A DNA stretch of 64,000 nt, from positions 7,066,992 through 7,130,991 of the forward strand of contig JAJEKV010000058.1 in the NCBI GenBank assembly GCA_021234155.1. Direction: 5' to 3'. The notes under the pieces are model-generated. The model ran no database searches, was not told where the DNA came from, and saw only the letters and a list, made by a program, of their open reading frames with translations. This document shows positions 1-11,019 of the stretch, piece after piece (position 1 is the stretch's first letter; each line of letters begins with the position of its first letter). The translations under genes were made by a program, and so were the position numbers. Source of the DNA: Isoetes taiwanensis. Taxonomy: Eukaryota; Streptophyta; Lycopodiopsida; Isoetales; Isoetaceae.

Positions 1-1470
1 CAGTCTCCTTTTCTCTTACATTGGAAAACATCAAATATCTTAGCATTAATATTCATCACTCATATATAATTCAGTCTCCTTTTCTCTTTTCTCATTGACA
101 CTATTTTTTTTGAAGCGAATTTGTTTGAAGCATCCTAGACCTAGTTAGTTCTGACATGCAAACAAGCTTTGGATGTTTTGAACTCCATCTATATTATATT
201 AGGTCTGCTGCATTTATGCCATGCACTTATCGTGCATTTATAACGGCTAGAAGAATATAATACAAAATTTGTGCACACCTTTTCCCCTGTTTCGTTCGTG
301 CTTTGCCCCTGCTCTGCTCTGGCTATGGCAGATCCAACTTCGGGTGCGGCTAGAGGTCTCAGATATGGCTGGGCCGGGCAAATTTGATGAGAAAACGGGA
401 GATTTAGTACCCGTTTTGCAGAAAACGAGGGACTTTGATTTGGATTTTGTCGCCGCTGCAGCACGGCTATGGTTGGGAACAAAATACGTCCCGTTGTCAA
501 AATTTTTGCAGCGAAAGATTGTTTTGCACAGAACCCATCTCGTCCTCTTCATCGCCATAGCCACGAGCCATGGTTTCGGCAAGCTAGATCGCTGGGGGGA
601 TGCCAGTGCTAGATTCCTCATCGTCGGAGCTAAGCAAAGCTTCTAGATCCTCTGTATTTTCTTGCATAAAACTGCTGCTCCCTTTTTCCTCTTAGCTGTA
701 ACCATTTTCCAAGCTCTGGCTATGGCTTTTCCCTCTTCTCAAGCTCCTGCTTCTTCCGGCGGAATTTTCGTTACCCATCGTTGTTTCCTCCTTGCCCATC
801 TTCCCAATCCCTGCCATAGCCATTTGTTCTCCACCGAATCCCGCCATAGCCATTTTTTACCAGAGGACCCATTTCGCAGACGGATTGAATCCAGCTCCGG
901 CAGATTGAGGAAGCAAATTTTGATTCATAGGGAAGTTGTTTTTCATATCCCATGGATGAAAAAATACCCTGCTCTCATTCCATGTTTGATTGAATATTAT
1001 AAACTGTCTCGCTGAATATTGCTGCAGACTGCCAATACAAATGGCCCCAAAGATTTATCATCTGAGACAACAGATTTTCGACCTGATTTGCCATGTGCTA
1101 GATCAGTTTACTCTTGCAAAAGACCCATCGATTTTTCTGATTTTTTTGCCCTTCTGATTCAAACCCAAATTGTAGAAACAATAGGGGCTCAGAATTTCTC
1201 CAGTAATCCGGATCGCTTATGCAGACTAAGGCATTTGCATGATCTATCACCAGATCAGAGACAAAAATGCACGATTCTGCAAATGCACGATTCTGATTTT
1301 TTGTCTAATTAGGGGGAAAAAAAACTTACAAAGATCAAGAGCTATGGCGGACTTTGTCGAGAGAAATATGATACTTGCATGCAGATGAAGTGTCGTCCTC
1401 TGAGACAGCTTGATCCAGTATTGGCACATACCCTCCCATCATAAATCGATGCCCTATTTTGGAACATGGT
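1..1470. other. No recognisable gene; short direct repeat at the left edge
   Basis: Short ORFs exist on both strands, but none has a recognisable domain and several overlap antisense. A 17-bp direct repeat (starting CAGTCTCC) occurs at 1-17 and 72-88. The stretch 270-900 is richer in GC and repeats CTATGGC-type words, which explains the opposing open frames. I see no promoter or splice pattern supporting a gene. Confidence 0.4.
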
Positions 1471-1473
1471 GTA

Positions 1474-1591
1474 GATAACGTCCTGGCCCAAGGACGTTAC
1501 CGGAAAAAAAAATTGATGCGCGCACGCCCTCGGCATTTTCACTGGCCCGAAAATTTTTTCTCCGGTAACGTCCGAGGGCCAGGACGTTAAC
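1474..1591. repeat. Near-perfect inverted repeat (about 29-bp arms)
   Basis: Arms 1476-1504 and 1561-1589 are reverse complements at 27 of 29 positions, and A/T runs inside each arm extend the pairing. Each arm also contains its own small palindrome, TAACGTCC paired with GGACGTTA (1476-1499 and 1566-1589). The sequence could fold as one long hairpin or as two small ones. It may be the core of a tiny fold-back element. No target-site duplication was identified. Confidence 0.7.
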
Positions 1592-1592
1592 G

Positions 1593-1990
1593 CCCTGGTT
1601 CGAGGGTTTGCTCGAGGGCAGAGGTGCCGGAATAGAAGCAGGAAGGAAGCAGAGGGCCGGAATAGAAGCAGGAAGGTCGGATCTTATTAGCTTTTCTTTC
1701 TAATCCTTTGCTTTGTGGCTCGGATTTGGCCGGAATAGAGTGATATTAGAAGCCCTGGTTCGAGGGTTTGCTCCAGGGCAGAGCTGCCGGAAGCAGAGGT
1801 TCGAGGGTTTGCTGCCGGAAGAGGGATCTTAGGGATCTTAGGGTTCAAGGGCAGAGCTGCCGGAAGCAGAGGGATCTTAGGAGCAGAGGGATCTTAGGGC
1901 CGGATCTTAGGCCGGAAGCAAACTTCTGCTCTGTTTCTTAGGATCTTAGGGCAGCTTCTGCTCTGTTTCTAACTTAGAAACTTCGGATTT
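1593..1990. repeat. Diffuse internal direct repeats (GGTTCGAGGGTTTGCT)
   Basis: The word GGTTCGAGGGTTTGCT recurs near 1597, 1757 and 1798. It is interleaved with repeated GCCGGAATAGAAGCAGGAAG and GGGATCTTAGG words. The pattern looks like a decayed, partly duplicated low-copy repeat. No reading frame of interest runs through it. Confidence 0.6.
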
Positions 1991-2344
1991 TTAGCAAACT
2001 CTGGATCAGTTCGGGCCTGCCCAAGAGATAAACGATGTTCTTGATATTATCCTCGGGTGTTATGAGGATTTCATGCTTAACACTCTAGGATGTTATAGAA
2101 ACAAAGATAAAATGTCTCTACGGTGAAGCCGCATTAGCTAGGGGTAAAGACTTCAATGGACGGCCGAGATTGGATCTCACCGTAAACCTCGAGAACCGAG
2201 GGCGTTAAGGATAAGTGAAGCCGATGGAACAAAATATTTTTTAAAAAATTCCATCCCGCGGAAGCACTAGTAGGAGACCCCGATTATCCGCATACGAGAG
2301 CCCAGATTATCCCCAGACCGGTGGTCGCTTCGTGTCATTTATAC

Positions 2345-2880
2345 CTTCCGGCCGGAATCACAACTTTGCTATTCCGCCAAATGGAATCACCAATTTACGA
2401 TTCTTCGAGATGGAATCACCGCTCATGTATTCCACCGGGCGGAATCACGACCAGATATTTATTCCATGAGAGGCGGAATCACAATCGTGTTATTCCACCG
2501 GATGGAATCACAATCAGATATTTATTCCGCGAGACGGAATCACAATCGTGTTATTCCGCCAGACGGAATCACAACCTTGCTATTCCGCCAGACGGAATCA
2601 CCAACATGTGATTCCGCCGGATGGAATCACCACGTGCTGATATCCCGCCAGGTGGAATCACCATGGTGAAATACCCCCCGGCGGAATCACGTCCGTAAAA
2701 TTTCGCCCGGTGGAATCACCTCGTGAAATACTGCCGAGTGGAATCACCAACAACTTGTAATTCTGCCAGATGGAATCACATACCGTGATATTCTAACCCG
2801 TGGAATCACCGCGTACCATAATATTCTAACCCGTAGAATCACATACCATAATATTCCTTCCCGTGGAATCACCATGGAAT
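2345..2880. repeat. Degenerate minisatellite built on GGAATCAC, units able to form hairpins
   Basis: About 19 copies of GGAATCAC (one final copy reads AGAATCAC) occur at spacings of roughly 28-40 bp, the first near 2354 and the last near 2865. Many units read ATTCCG-ccaga-CGGAAT before the terminal CAC, a 6-bp stem with a 5-nt loop. The array keeps long open frames because the repeat rarely makes stops; the resulting peptides are artefacts. The left part is more uniform and the right part (after 2700) more diverged, as expected when an array is homogenised unevenly. Confidence 0.85.
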
Positions 2881-2963
2881 TTCAAATCGCTCCGGACCTA
2901 TCTGTCTACAGGCCAGGCCACAGGGAGGAAAAATTACCATGGTTCAATCCCAAATTTTCATTT

Positions 2964-3020
2964 GATTCCATAGAAAATGGTTCAAGATAAATTTCCTCTG
3001 ATTCCATAGAAACTGGTTCA
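2964..3020. repeat. Short direct repeat pair
   Basis: Two 21-bp copies beginning GATTCCATAGAAA (2964-2984 and 3000-3020) differ at one base. They lie just right of the minisatellite and share its GATTCC start, so they may be a distant outlier of the same family. Confidence 0.6.
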
Positions 3021-3080
3021 GATGGTTTAGCTAAGCATACATAACCCTGTTCCGGCAATAAGAAATGAAGGATGTTCTCT

Positions 3081-3135
3081 TTGGGCTGGAGGATTCGAAC
3101 CTCCAGGCCAGATCGGCCTCACCAAAGCCTTGGGA
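3081..3135 (-). repeat. tRNA-like pol III promoter module (SINE-like remnant)
   Basis: On the minus strand there is an exact B-box, GGTTCGAATCC (3091-3101), flanked by a 5-bp T-stem (GGAGG/CCTCC). An A-box-like GGCTTTGGTGAGGCC lies upstream at about 3115-3131. The acceptor and anticodon stems do not close, so this is not a functional tRNA gene. A tRNA-derived SINE remnant is the simplest reading. Similar modules occur at 12515, 44436 and 44562. Confidence 0.35.
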
Positions 3136-3206
3136 CAAACTGATAGACAAAAAAAAAACAAACAGGCTTACTTTGTCATCTGTATCAATTCAACACTTAA
3201 TCGTTT

Positions 3207-3276
3207 GCACAGAAGCATTTTAACAGCTTGGGCTTATGAATGCACAGAAGCATTTTAACAGCTTGGGCTTATGAAT
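3207..3276. repeat. Exact 35-bp tandem duplication
   Basis: Copies 3207-3241 and 3242-3276 are identical and directly adjacent. Identity without drift means a recent duplication, or an assembly artefact to be excluded with reads. Confidence 0.9.
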
Positions 3277-4627
3277 GCTTTCTTAATTTGAAAGCAAAAC
3301 CGATAACCAAAAACTGAAAAGGAAGCCTAGCCATATCCCAACGGTTGAGCCTGGTAAGGAAAAGGTTAGATCCATTACTCCATCTTCATAAGGAATGCAG
3401 AGCATGGTAATTATCTTCTTTGCTAAAGTTGAGCCATTGTGTAACTTCCGCGCTTGTCGCTTTTGCTTTAGGGCCGAGGAATTTAAAAAAAGACCTGCTC
3501 TGTTGGGCGATCTGGGAAACAATATCTATGCAGAGGGAAATCAAACCGATTTTTCGCAGATTACAAATGGGTTACTGGGATTCTTGAAAGAAACCGAGTT
3601 TTAAAGCTTAGATCGAAGTCTTGGATGCAGATTGAAGAAGGGTTTTGGGTTTTGGGGTGGGATTTTTTTAACGCAAGCTTCCTTCGTCTCTCTCCCTTGC
3701 ACCTACTCCACCTCTTAATCTTCTGCGAAATCCGGCGCCATGGATCTACGATTTGGGAAGAAATAGAAAATGAAGAAAGATCTATATAGTCACGGCCTCG
3801 GCACGATTGTCCGAAAACCGAATATGCCCACTCGGAATTGATGCACACATTTCTCGAGCTTCGTGAAGCGCCATAACGCGCCATAACCTCCCCGCTCCGT
3901 TCCACCACGCCCATTTTCGAACTAACAAATCCTTACTCCCAAGACCGGTTTTTAGCGCCCAAATCCAGAAAATCTTTAAAACCCTTCTCCAATTCCACCA
4001 CTCCACCCCATTATCCCCTCGATTTGCAAAACTTTCCTTCGCCCAGTGCAAAATTTCTTTGATTTTAGATGAATATACGCCTCAGTCGAGAAGACGCTTC
4101 TGCCTGAAGATCTACAGCTCCATATCCAGGATTAAAGCTAAGCTACAATAGGAAAAAAGAGACCCATCAAGGATCTATTCAATCAGGAGCTTAAATGGGC
4201 CACCGGGTCGTGGTAGAAACCACGATCCGGGTCGCAGGAACTTCATAGCCCAAATTTTGGGAGGATAAAAATAGCAGAATAAGCCTTACTGGGGTAAGAA
4301 TCTGCTCCTCATGCAAATCTGCTCGCTCCCCTTGTTCCATCACCATGTACCTCCTTTTCGCCATGTTCAAGCGGCCCTGTTCAAGCGTTGCGCAGCTTCG
4401 GCTATGGCAGGATGGAAGGAAGACGGCAGGGCAGACGGGAAAAACAGGGGAATTCGATTGAACAGGAAAAATTTTGAATTGTTATTTGAATATTCTACGG
4501 GGAGGTATATTCGACGGCCAGGATCATCTCAGCATACCGATGGCTAGGATCGATCAGAACGTATCTGACAGCTGTCAGGTACGGATAACGGGGTCTCGGG
4601 AACGGAACCCGTTCCCAAGGCCTGGTG
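3277..4627. other. No recognisable gene; one strong hairpin at 4203-4230
   Basis: Several 60-120 aa frames on both strands show no known motif. The only clear structure is an imperfect 12-bp stem, CCGGGTCGTGGT / ACCACGATCCGG, with an AGAA loop (4203-4214 and 4219-4230; one G-T mismatch). A smaller palindrome, GGGAACggaacCCGTTCCC, lies near 4598-4616. Confidence 0.4.
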
Positions 4628-4662
4628 ATTCCGCGGGATGGAATTTTTTGCGATGGAATCAC
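4628..4662. repeat. Isolated unit of the GGAATCAC minisatellite family
   Basis: ATTCCGCGGGATGGAAT (4628-4644) followed by GGAATCAC (4655-4662) has the same hairpin plus terminal word as the array at 2345-2880, about 1.8 kb away. It is either a dispersed copy or a remnant of a larger array. Confidence 0.65.
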
Positions 4663-4851
4663 AATAACCGGGGTAAAAATATTTTCATGCGAAGCAGATC
4701 CCATAAAAAATTGATAGAGGCAGAACAAGAATAGGCCATATCTCTGCCATTGAAATCAGTAGAGTCCAAGCATGTTTTCCAGCAGCACCAGAAAGATCTG
4801 ACATGCTATTCAACCTATAACCAGCATATTTGATGCAGACGACTTGCACAT

Positions 4852-4950
4852 GTCGGATTAGAAGCGACAAGCTTTATGATTATTGAGAGCAAAACAGCCA
4901 GGTCGGATTAGAAGCGACAAGCTTTATGATTATTGAGAGCAAAACAGCCA
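4852..4950. repeat. Exact 49-bp tandem duplication
   Basis: Segments 4852-4900 and 4902-4950 are identical, separated by a single G (period 50). No gene overlaps. This is the second exact short duplication within 2 kb. Confidence 0.9.
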
Positions 4951-5330
4951 TATGCATCTAGCTTCTAGGATAATTTTGCTAAATCCGTTCATTCTTCTCT
5001 TGGCTCTCTTCCACGTTCGAGCATATGCGGCTGTATGTTGTATCACAAAATAAGGTTATGCCCTAAATCGATTCTGTTTTTCTTTTTCTTTTATTTGCTT
5101 CAACCCAGAATGTCCATAATCTTGCCCCATTACGTGGTTGTTTTGTAAGATAAAAATTGTGACTAAAATAGGAAGCCTAGCTTGGGATATCTTTCTTATT
5201 GTTTCTTTCCTGTATTTCATTGTTTTTTTTATAAGTTATATTGTTTCTTTGCTTATTCTAGTACTTTCATGGCTATTTTTTTTATATCTATATATATCCT
5301 TTTCTCTAATTTCTATAACACCTTTTCCTA

Positions 5331-5607
5331 GGCCCCAAAGGGGCCATTTTTTTTTTTTTTTTTTTTTTTGAATTCATACTAACCATTACATCCAACACTT
5401 TAAAATTAAACCCCCCCTAAGACCCCCTTTGGTTTGGGTGCATATTCACACGGGGTGACTCCGGATATCGAGAGCTGTCGGATAGGCATATTTACTCAAT
5501 ATTCCTTGATCTAGACCATAGATAGGGATCCTTTTTTGTGGGGTATTCTTGTACAAATATTGATATATTGTATAACGAGGTTTGCGGAATACTATAAGGT
5601 TTGAAAG
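5331..5607 (-). mobile_element. Truncated copy 1 of a MITE-like inverted-repeat family
   Basis: The sequence starts with a GGCCCC-aaa-GGGGCC hairpin (5331-5345) and a T-run (5347-5369). It continues with the family arm (CCCCCTTTGGTTTGGGTGCA and following) and about 150 bp of interior. It matches the reverse complement of the right half of the copy at 17011-17455 and stops near 5607, so the opposite arm is missing. It has no coding capacity. Confidence 0.75.
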
Positions 5608-6121
5608 GGCCATTAGACAATGCCATCACTGTATCTTAAAATTTGTATTCCATGTTGAGTATCATGAGATCATATCATATCATTAAAACCATCGGAAGTC
5701 CTAAACTTGTGAAGAAATTTAATTTGCCAATGAATATTGTGGTATAACTTCGAGTTAGTCTTACAATTCAGGTGTTTGTATTTAAAATCTCATAAGTATC
5801 ATAGAGAACTCGTCCCTACTATGAAGAAGGGATGAAGGAACCCATACGGGTTGATGAACCCAAACAGATCCCTGAGATAACTCTAGTGAGAGTAGAAACA
5901 AATTACAGAAATTAAGTCTTTATATTATCAGAAAAATATATTACATAAGGAGGGCCTTTTATTAGAGTTGTCCAGCTCTTTCATTCAAGATAAAAAAAAG
6001 TTCAAGGCAGTTTAAGGAAATACCTAGCTCCATTCAAAATCTTAAGGTGAGGTCTCTTTTGGAGATGCCCAGCTCACTTTCATGAAATAAAAACTAAGTA
6101 ACAAAAAAAAAATATTCATCC
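5608..6121. other. No recognisable feature
   Basis: AT-rich intergenic sequence. I see no open frame of note, no repeat arm and no splice-supported exon. Confidence 0.4.
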
Positions 6122-6436
6122 TTAGCCCTCATCCTCCTCGTCCTCCTCTTCGCTTTCTTTCGTCATCTCCTCAAGGATGGCTTCTGCAACATCTTCATCA
6201 TCAGAGGAGCAGAGGGCATTCATGATTATCTGCTTCTTCTCTTCTTCCAATTCTTCCCGCCACTCCTCATCTGCTTCCTCCATTTCTTCAGCTTTTTCGA
6301 TCTCCTTCTCGAGCTCTTCATCAGAATCTGCTGGTGTATGGGGGGACTCACGGCTACCGGTGCTGTTGCTGAGACTTGGATTTCCTGGGTGAAGCTTGCC
6401 CTCAAGAAAGAGCTCGTCGCATTCCTCTGGACTCAC
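6122..6436 (-). other. Acidic Glu/Asp-rich open frame, possible exon or gene fragment
   Basis: A 104-codon minus-strand frame ends in a strongly acidic tail (runs of E and D interrupted by K) after a Ser/Pro-rich start. It has no ATG at its upstream end (the first codon listed is GTG), and the frame continues upstream for several codons, so it would have to be a downstream exon. The acidic composition resembles the tails of chaperone- or chromatin-associated proteins, but I recognise no domain. Simple-sequence bias could equally explain it. Confidence 0.25.
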
Positions 6437-6439
6437 AAG

Positions 6440-6810
6440 GGCCCCAAAAATGAACTTGCATTAATAATCAGCGTGAAAACTAGTATACATATGGTTTTTT
6501 TATACGACATTTCACAATGTCAACAAAAACCATGTGTTTTTTATGGTTTTGCAAAACCATTAGTAGTTCATGTCATATTTTTTGTACTAATTCCAAAGTT
6601 TACAATAGTTTCAAAAAAATCATCATTAGTTTGTAAGATGATTTATAAGCATACATTAAGTTTGCAAAATCATTACTAGTCCATACCACGATTAATTACA
6701 TCAATTCTACATCATCCAATAGTTTTGTGAAATCATCATTAGTTTGGAAGATGTGTTTTACACATAGATTGATTTTGCAAAACCATTGCTAGTTCATAAC
6801 ATATTTAGTT
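6440..6810. repeat. Degenerate repeat with TTTTGCAAAACCATTA core
   Basis: Variants of TTTTGCAAAACCATTAGTAG recur near 6545, 6655, 6725 and 6770, each followed by a diverged TTCAT-A/C-CAT stretch. Units are roughly 55-115 bp apart and heavily diverged. The region is AT-rich without coding potential. Confidence 0.55.
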
Positions 6811-7361
6811 ATAGGCATCTTATATTTTACAGGGTTTCTTGAAGTGAGTGCGAATTTTTAGAGGGTTTTTTTTGGAAGGGTTTAGAGAGTTTTTTAGATT
6901 GTTACATCAAATTCTGCTTTTACCATTGGTTTTGAGGTGTAGACGATGCAATTGAAGACTCCATACTATAGAAAATAACACTGCATTAAAGTATGTAGAA
7001 GTAGTTTAAAAGAAATAGTTTGAAGTAAACTACAGAAGACAAAATACTATAATAATCCATAATAATGTTATGAAAACCTAGACGACATGAAGTCCTCATC
7101 CTTCTTCATTTCGTCATCTACAAGTAGACAACGCCAAGTAGACAACGCCTACGTCTTCTTTCCTTATGAACTGGAGATTCCCTTTTTGACAAAACTGAAG
7201 CTATTGATTCTGCATACACAGGAAGAATGCTAATACGTTAAAAAGGATAAGTAGTACTACCATAATTGCTAAAACCAGATGGCCCAAACCAGATGGTCCA
7301 AACCGAGCTGATTCCTGCAATATTAAAAATGCCAAAACAGGCTAGGCAATGAAAAATGCTC
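6811..7361. other. No recognisable feature
   Basis: AT-rich sequence with short spurious frames. A partial doubling of AAGTAGACAACGCC near 7121-7148 is the only pattern I see. Confidence 0.35.
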
Positions 7362-9025
7362 ATAGAAATGCTCATTAAGTGAAAGCAAGAATGATTGTTT
7401 GCTACATAAAAGACAATGCTACATAAAAGACGAATTCGAAAGAAACAAACAAAGTCTTCAAAGAAACAAACAGATAGTTTGGCTTGCACAGAAATATGGA
7501 GGAGCGCCGCCGCACTATGTCCAGAAGGCACAGGCGTCTTCCAACTAGAGCTGGAGTATGGAGCTGGAGATATATTCAGTTATGCCAGTGGGAAGAAAAG
7601 ATACAGCTGAGGCAATAAATGAGGCAAACGATGATGGAGGCCAAAGACATAGGGATTACAACTTGGTAACACTGCAGCCTGGACCTCTGCCTGCAGCTTC
7701 GAACATCAACCTTAGATATGTTCCATAAGGCGAGTATATGTTCTATTGCCTTCAGAAATACATTCAGAAATGCCTTATGTGTGCTACACTTGCATTTTCT
7801 TTTGGGAAAAATATCCTACATGGATCTACCAGAGTCTAGCTAATTCTTTGTCCCCTGTTAAAGAGCCGTTGTTACTTATGCACCAGTACCTTGTCAAGAT
7901 GGTCTTGATCCTGGGTCCATTCTTAAATGCTGAGCATGCTCATGGAAAGAAGGTTTGCACTATGCCATTCTGGTCTATGTATCATGCCAAGACAGACCTC
8001 TGTTCAAAGCTTGACCAATGGCCCAAGAGTCAAATACAATGAAATTTAGCTATTTAATTCACTTGCCCGTCCGCTAGTAACATGGCCATAACTTAGTATT
8101 GTGTTTATTCATCTGCTACAAGCCCCAAATGCAGACAAAATAAGATTGGGTTTCCCAGGCCATTTCTAGCCTTTCTGCAGGGCAGAACCATGTCACCGCC
8201 AGTTTCCTGTCCTGGTTCTTATGTCATGTTCATATAACAGAAGCCTACTTCCAAGCCATGTCTCTTACTCAACTAATAAGGGAAAGAATTGCTCACAGAA
8301 ATGCTCATTAAGTGAAAGCAAGAATTCGAAAGAAACAAACAAAGTATTCAAAAAAATTGATACCTCTAGTTTGGCTTGCACAGAAACTTGGAGGAGCGCC
8401 GCCGCACTAGGTCCAAAAGGCACAGGCGTCTTCCCAACTAGAGCGGGAGTATGGAGCTGGAGATATATTTTACAAATTTCAGCGAAGACAGTAGAAATAA
8501 GATTTCAGTTATATAATTATCTTAAAGATACATTACTGAACCTGGTTGCATTGGATGTCGAAACTTCTTGAATATTTTTTATGTGCTCCTCAGCTTCAAA
8601 GAAATCAGCACAAATAATTGGAGCAGCGCCGCCGCACTCGGTCTGGAAGACCCCATTCCGGATCACAAAGAAAGATATAAAGTTCGAGAAGAACAATATT
8701 CTTTTCAAAGGAAGACATATCTTGATTAATGAGTCCAGAAAAAAAGCTTAAGACAGATCTATTACCTGTAATAGCGATGTGTCTGGAGCCCCAGCATTCA
8801 GTCCGGACTGCACAAAAACATGGGGAGCCGCGCTTTTCGATCCGGAAGGCGAATTTTTTTGCAAATCAAAAGAAGAAGTACAGAAATCAAAAGAAGAAGA
8901 AGAACCAGTTGCGAAATCTGCAATAGCGATGTGGAGGGAGCCCCAAGGTCAGATTGGCTAGCACAGAAAGAAGGAGGAGCGCCGCCGCACTCGATCTGGA
9001 AGGCACAGGCGTTTCCCACCTGAAC
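7362..9025. repeat. Cluster of five related units around GGAGCGCCGCCGCACT
   Basis: A GC-rich core, GGAGCGCCGCCGCACT, and its flanks recur near 7500, 8393, 8620 and 8973, with a more diverged relative at about 8785-8850, all in otherwise AT-rich DNA. The first two lie in a longer duplicated block (7362-7575 and 8291-8480) sharing about 100 bp upstream. A 16-17-bp tandem doubling (7401-7433) interrupts the first block. On the minus strand the units keep a similar peptide containing CGGAAPP or CGGAPP, so they may derive from a coding exon. I cannot name the source gene. Confidence 0.7.
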
Positions 9026-9439
9026 GTTTGTTTTTTGAAAACTTTTTTTTTCCAAATTGTCACAGTTTTCCAAAGTTTCCAAAGTTTCCAAGTTTTCAAA
9101 AAAAAATGTTTTTAATAATATATCACACCGATATATCGACTTTTTTAAAAATGATTGAACAATTTTAAAGCAAGCACAATTTTCTCTTTTTTCTATAACG
9201 TTTTTCTATAACAATTTTCTATAACGTATATAATTAATGCGGTAAAATTTAAACGGGCAAGAAAGGTACAAATTTAATTATCTTACGAAATTGTAGTAGT
9301 GCATTTCGCTAATTATGATTATTCGTGGCCCAAATTTAATGTGCTAAGGGATTTAATGTGTTAACGGATTTTCTTGTATTAGCATTCTAGTTTCGCAGAG
9401 GGTGTGTTGTCTGTGTAGCACAAACTTTTTCTTCAAGCA
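9026..9439. other. AT-rich stretch with small tandem repeats upstream of the SWIM remnant
   Basis: Contains AAAGTTTCC repeated about three times near 9060-9090 and CTATAAC repeated three times near 9193-9227. No gene is visible. It immediately precedes the ATG at 9440 and would hold that gene's promoter, but I do not see a clear TATA box at the right spacing. Confidence 0.4.
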
Positions 9440-10209
9440 ATGGCTGCAAACGATTGTGAGATTCTTGCTTTCACTGCAAATGACATGATAGTCACATCAC
9501 CAGGTAAACGATTGAGAATGGTATGCACTTTTGAGAATGGAGAATGTCTACTGTCTAGGAAATGGTGTGATAGTTTTCAATTTCGTAATGAAAAATTGTG
9601 TGTTGTGCAATCCACGAGTGGGAGAGGCAGGACGGTCCTTCTTGAAGAAGTTTTGAGTCAAGAGGGTGATAGTGTGTATGTGGCCCTATCATGTAATGGG
9701 AACTTTGTAACAGTCGAAGGCACTCCTATTCCCACTGAGGTCAGCACTCCTCATGCACCTATAATTGTTGACAGTCCGACCCAACATATTCTTGAGAGCA
9801 ATGTAAACATTGTATCCACGTTTCAGACAGTACTTGAAAGTTTTGGATCTAGCAAATTGAAAAGATTGTGTTCATCTGTTTCTGCACCAACATCAGTAAG
9901 ATGTCTACCCTCCCATTACAATGGCAATGTAGTATTCGAGCTGCCTCCAAATGAATTGAGTTCTATGGCAGGCATGGAAAGAAAGGTCGATCCACATCTA
10001 TGGACCAAACCCGAGAAGACAAGCCATTCATTCGATGGCATAGTTAAATATGCCCGGATTTCATGGGCAGAGAGCTGAAAAGGGTATATATTCCATGCAA
10101 ACATTTGATGTACGTATTTGCGAAAGTCCTCAATTATGACCCTAGGTTTTTTTTGGACATCATTCAGCCTGTGTTGACAGATGATGTTCTACATAGGCTC
10201 CTTCCTTGA
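9440..10209 (+). pseudogene. SWIM-type zinc-finger protein remnant, frameshifted
   Basis: An ATG in good context (GCAATGG) opens a 212-codon frame ending at 10078. Shifting frame at about 10047-10051, just upstream of that stop, gives a second frame to the TGA at 10207-10209. This contains CPDF, about 15 residues later PCKHLMYVFAKVL, and then an acidic-hydrophobic tail. The CPDF...PCKH pattern matches the second half of a SWIM finger (CxCx(n)CxH), a zinc-binding DNA- or protein-binding module. The first cysteine of the usual C-x-C is lost at the shift point. The N-terminal 190 residues show no domain I recognise. SWIM fingers occur in MULE-type transposases and in plant host proteins, so the source could be either. 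It ends 1.5 kb before a Helitron 3' terminus and might be captured sequence. Confidence 0.5.
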
Positions 10210-11015
10210 GGAACAACGACAGTTCTTTGTACGAACTTTTTCATATCAAATTCTAATAGTTAATAGTGTGGCTGGTAACCTGCACTGTATATATTAGTGA
10301 ATGTATGCAATACATATATTATTCAGTCCATCTTGATTTTGCTATACGTTGACTCGTACATAATTCATTCTGGTATATGTTCATTCTGATACATGTTACC
10401 AAAAAAATGGCAACTAGTACAACATGCCATAACAAAATATTCTAAGGAATATTCTCTTGTAAAACCCTCTAAGCCATCCACAAAAAAACCCTCCAAATAA
10501 AATTCCCCCTTGAAGTTATCATTAATTTATGAGACAGTTTTTACATTACAATTTTTCAATATTAATTTTGAATGCTTTCACATGCTAGTTGTTGTTATCA
10601 TATATGTTTTTTGAAACATTTTTTCATTATATCTAGTTTTTCTTGTTAGTTAAGAGACCTTGTTGAATTTGCAAATGTGCTACAGTTTTTTAATGTGGTT
10701 ATTTGCTGTTCTTGTTAATAGTTTCTTATAGTTTTTGAGTTGCCTGAAGGGGAAAACCCTTGTGGGGCTTAGAACATTCTCTTGATTCGCAGGTCATGTG
10801 CAAGTCATTTAATGTACAGCTTATTTACCTCCCCCCAAAAAAAAAAAAAAAAAACCCTCTTTTTTGGGGCTTCACGTATTCTTAGATTTTTACATAGATC
10901 ATGCAATTGACCTATTGTTTGGTCATTGATAGGCATTAATAGGTATCATGTTGATCATGGAACAAATAGGTTTGGGGCAGCGACCCTTTAGTAAGGCAAA
11001 TACACTTCTTCATTT
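10210..11015. other. Non-coding AT-rich stretch
   Basis: No open frame of interest. A C-run followed by an 18-base A-run occurs near 10832-10854. Nothing resembles a Helitron 5' end clearly enough to call. Confidence 0.35.
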
Positions 11016-11019
11016 TCCA

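Noticed and set aside
2345-2880. CRISPR array
   Set aside because: Regularly spaced short palindromic words invite this, but the repeat core is only about 8-17 bp and degenerate, spacers are related to each other, and the genome is a plant.
3081-3135. A functional tRNA gene
   Set aside because: The T-arm and B-box are perfect, but no acceptor stem pairs with the 5' side and the anticodon arm does not form.
6122-6436. An independent acidic-protein gene
   Set aside because: No ATG at the frame start, no splice acceptor that I trust, and biased composition. Kept only as a low-confidence open frame.
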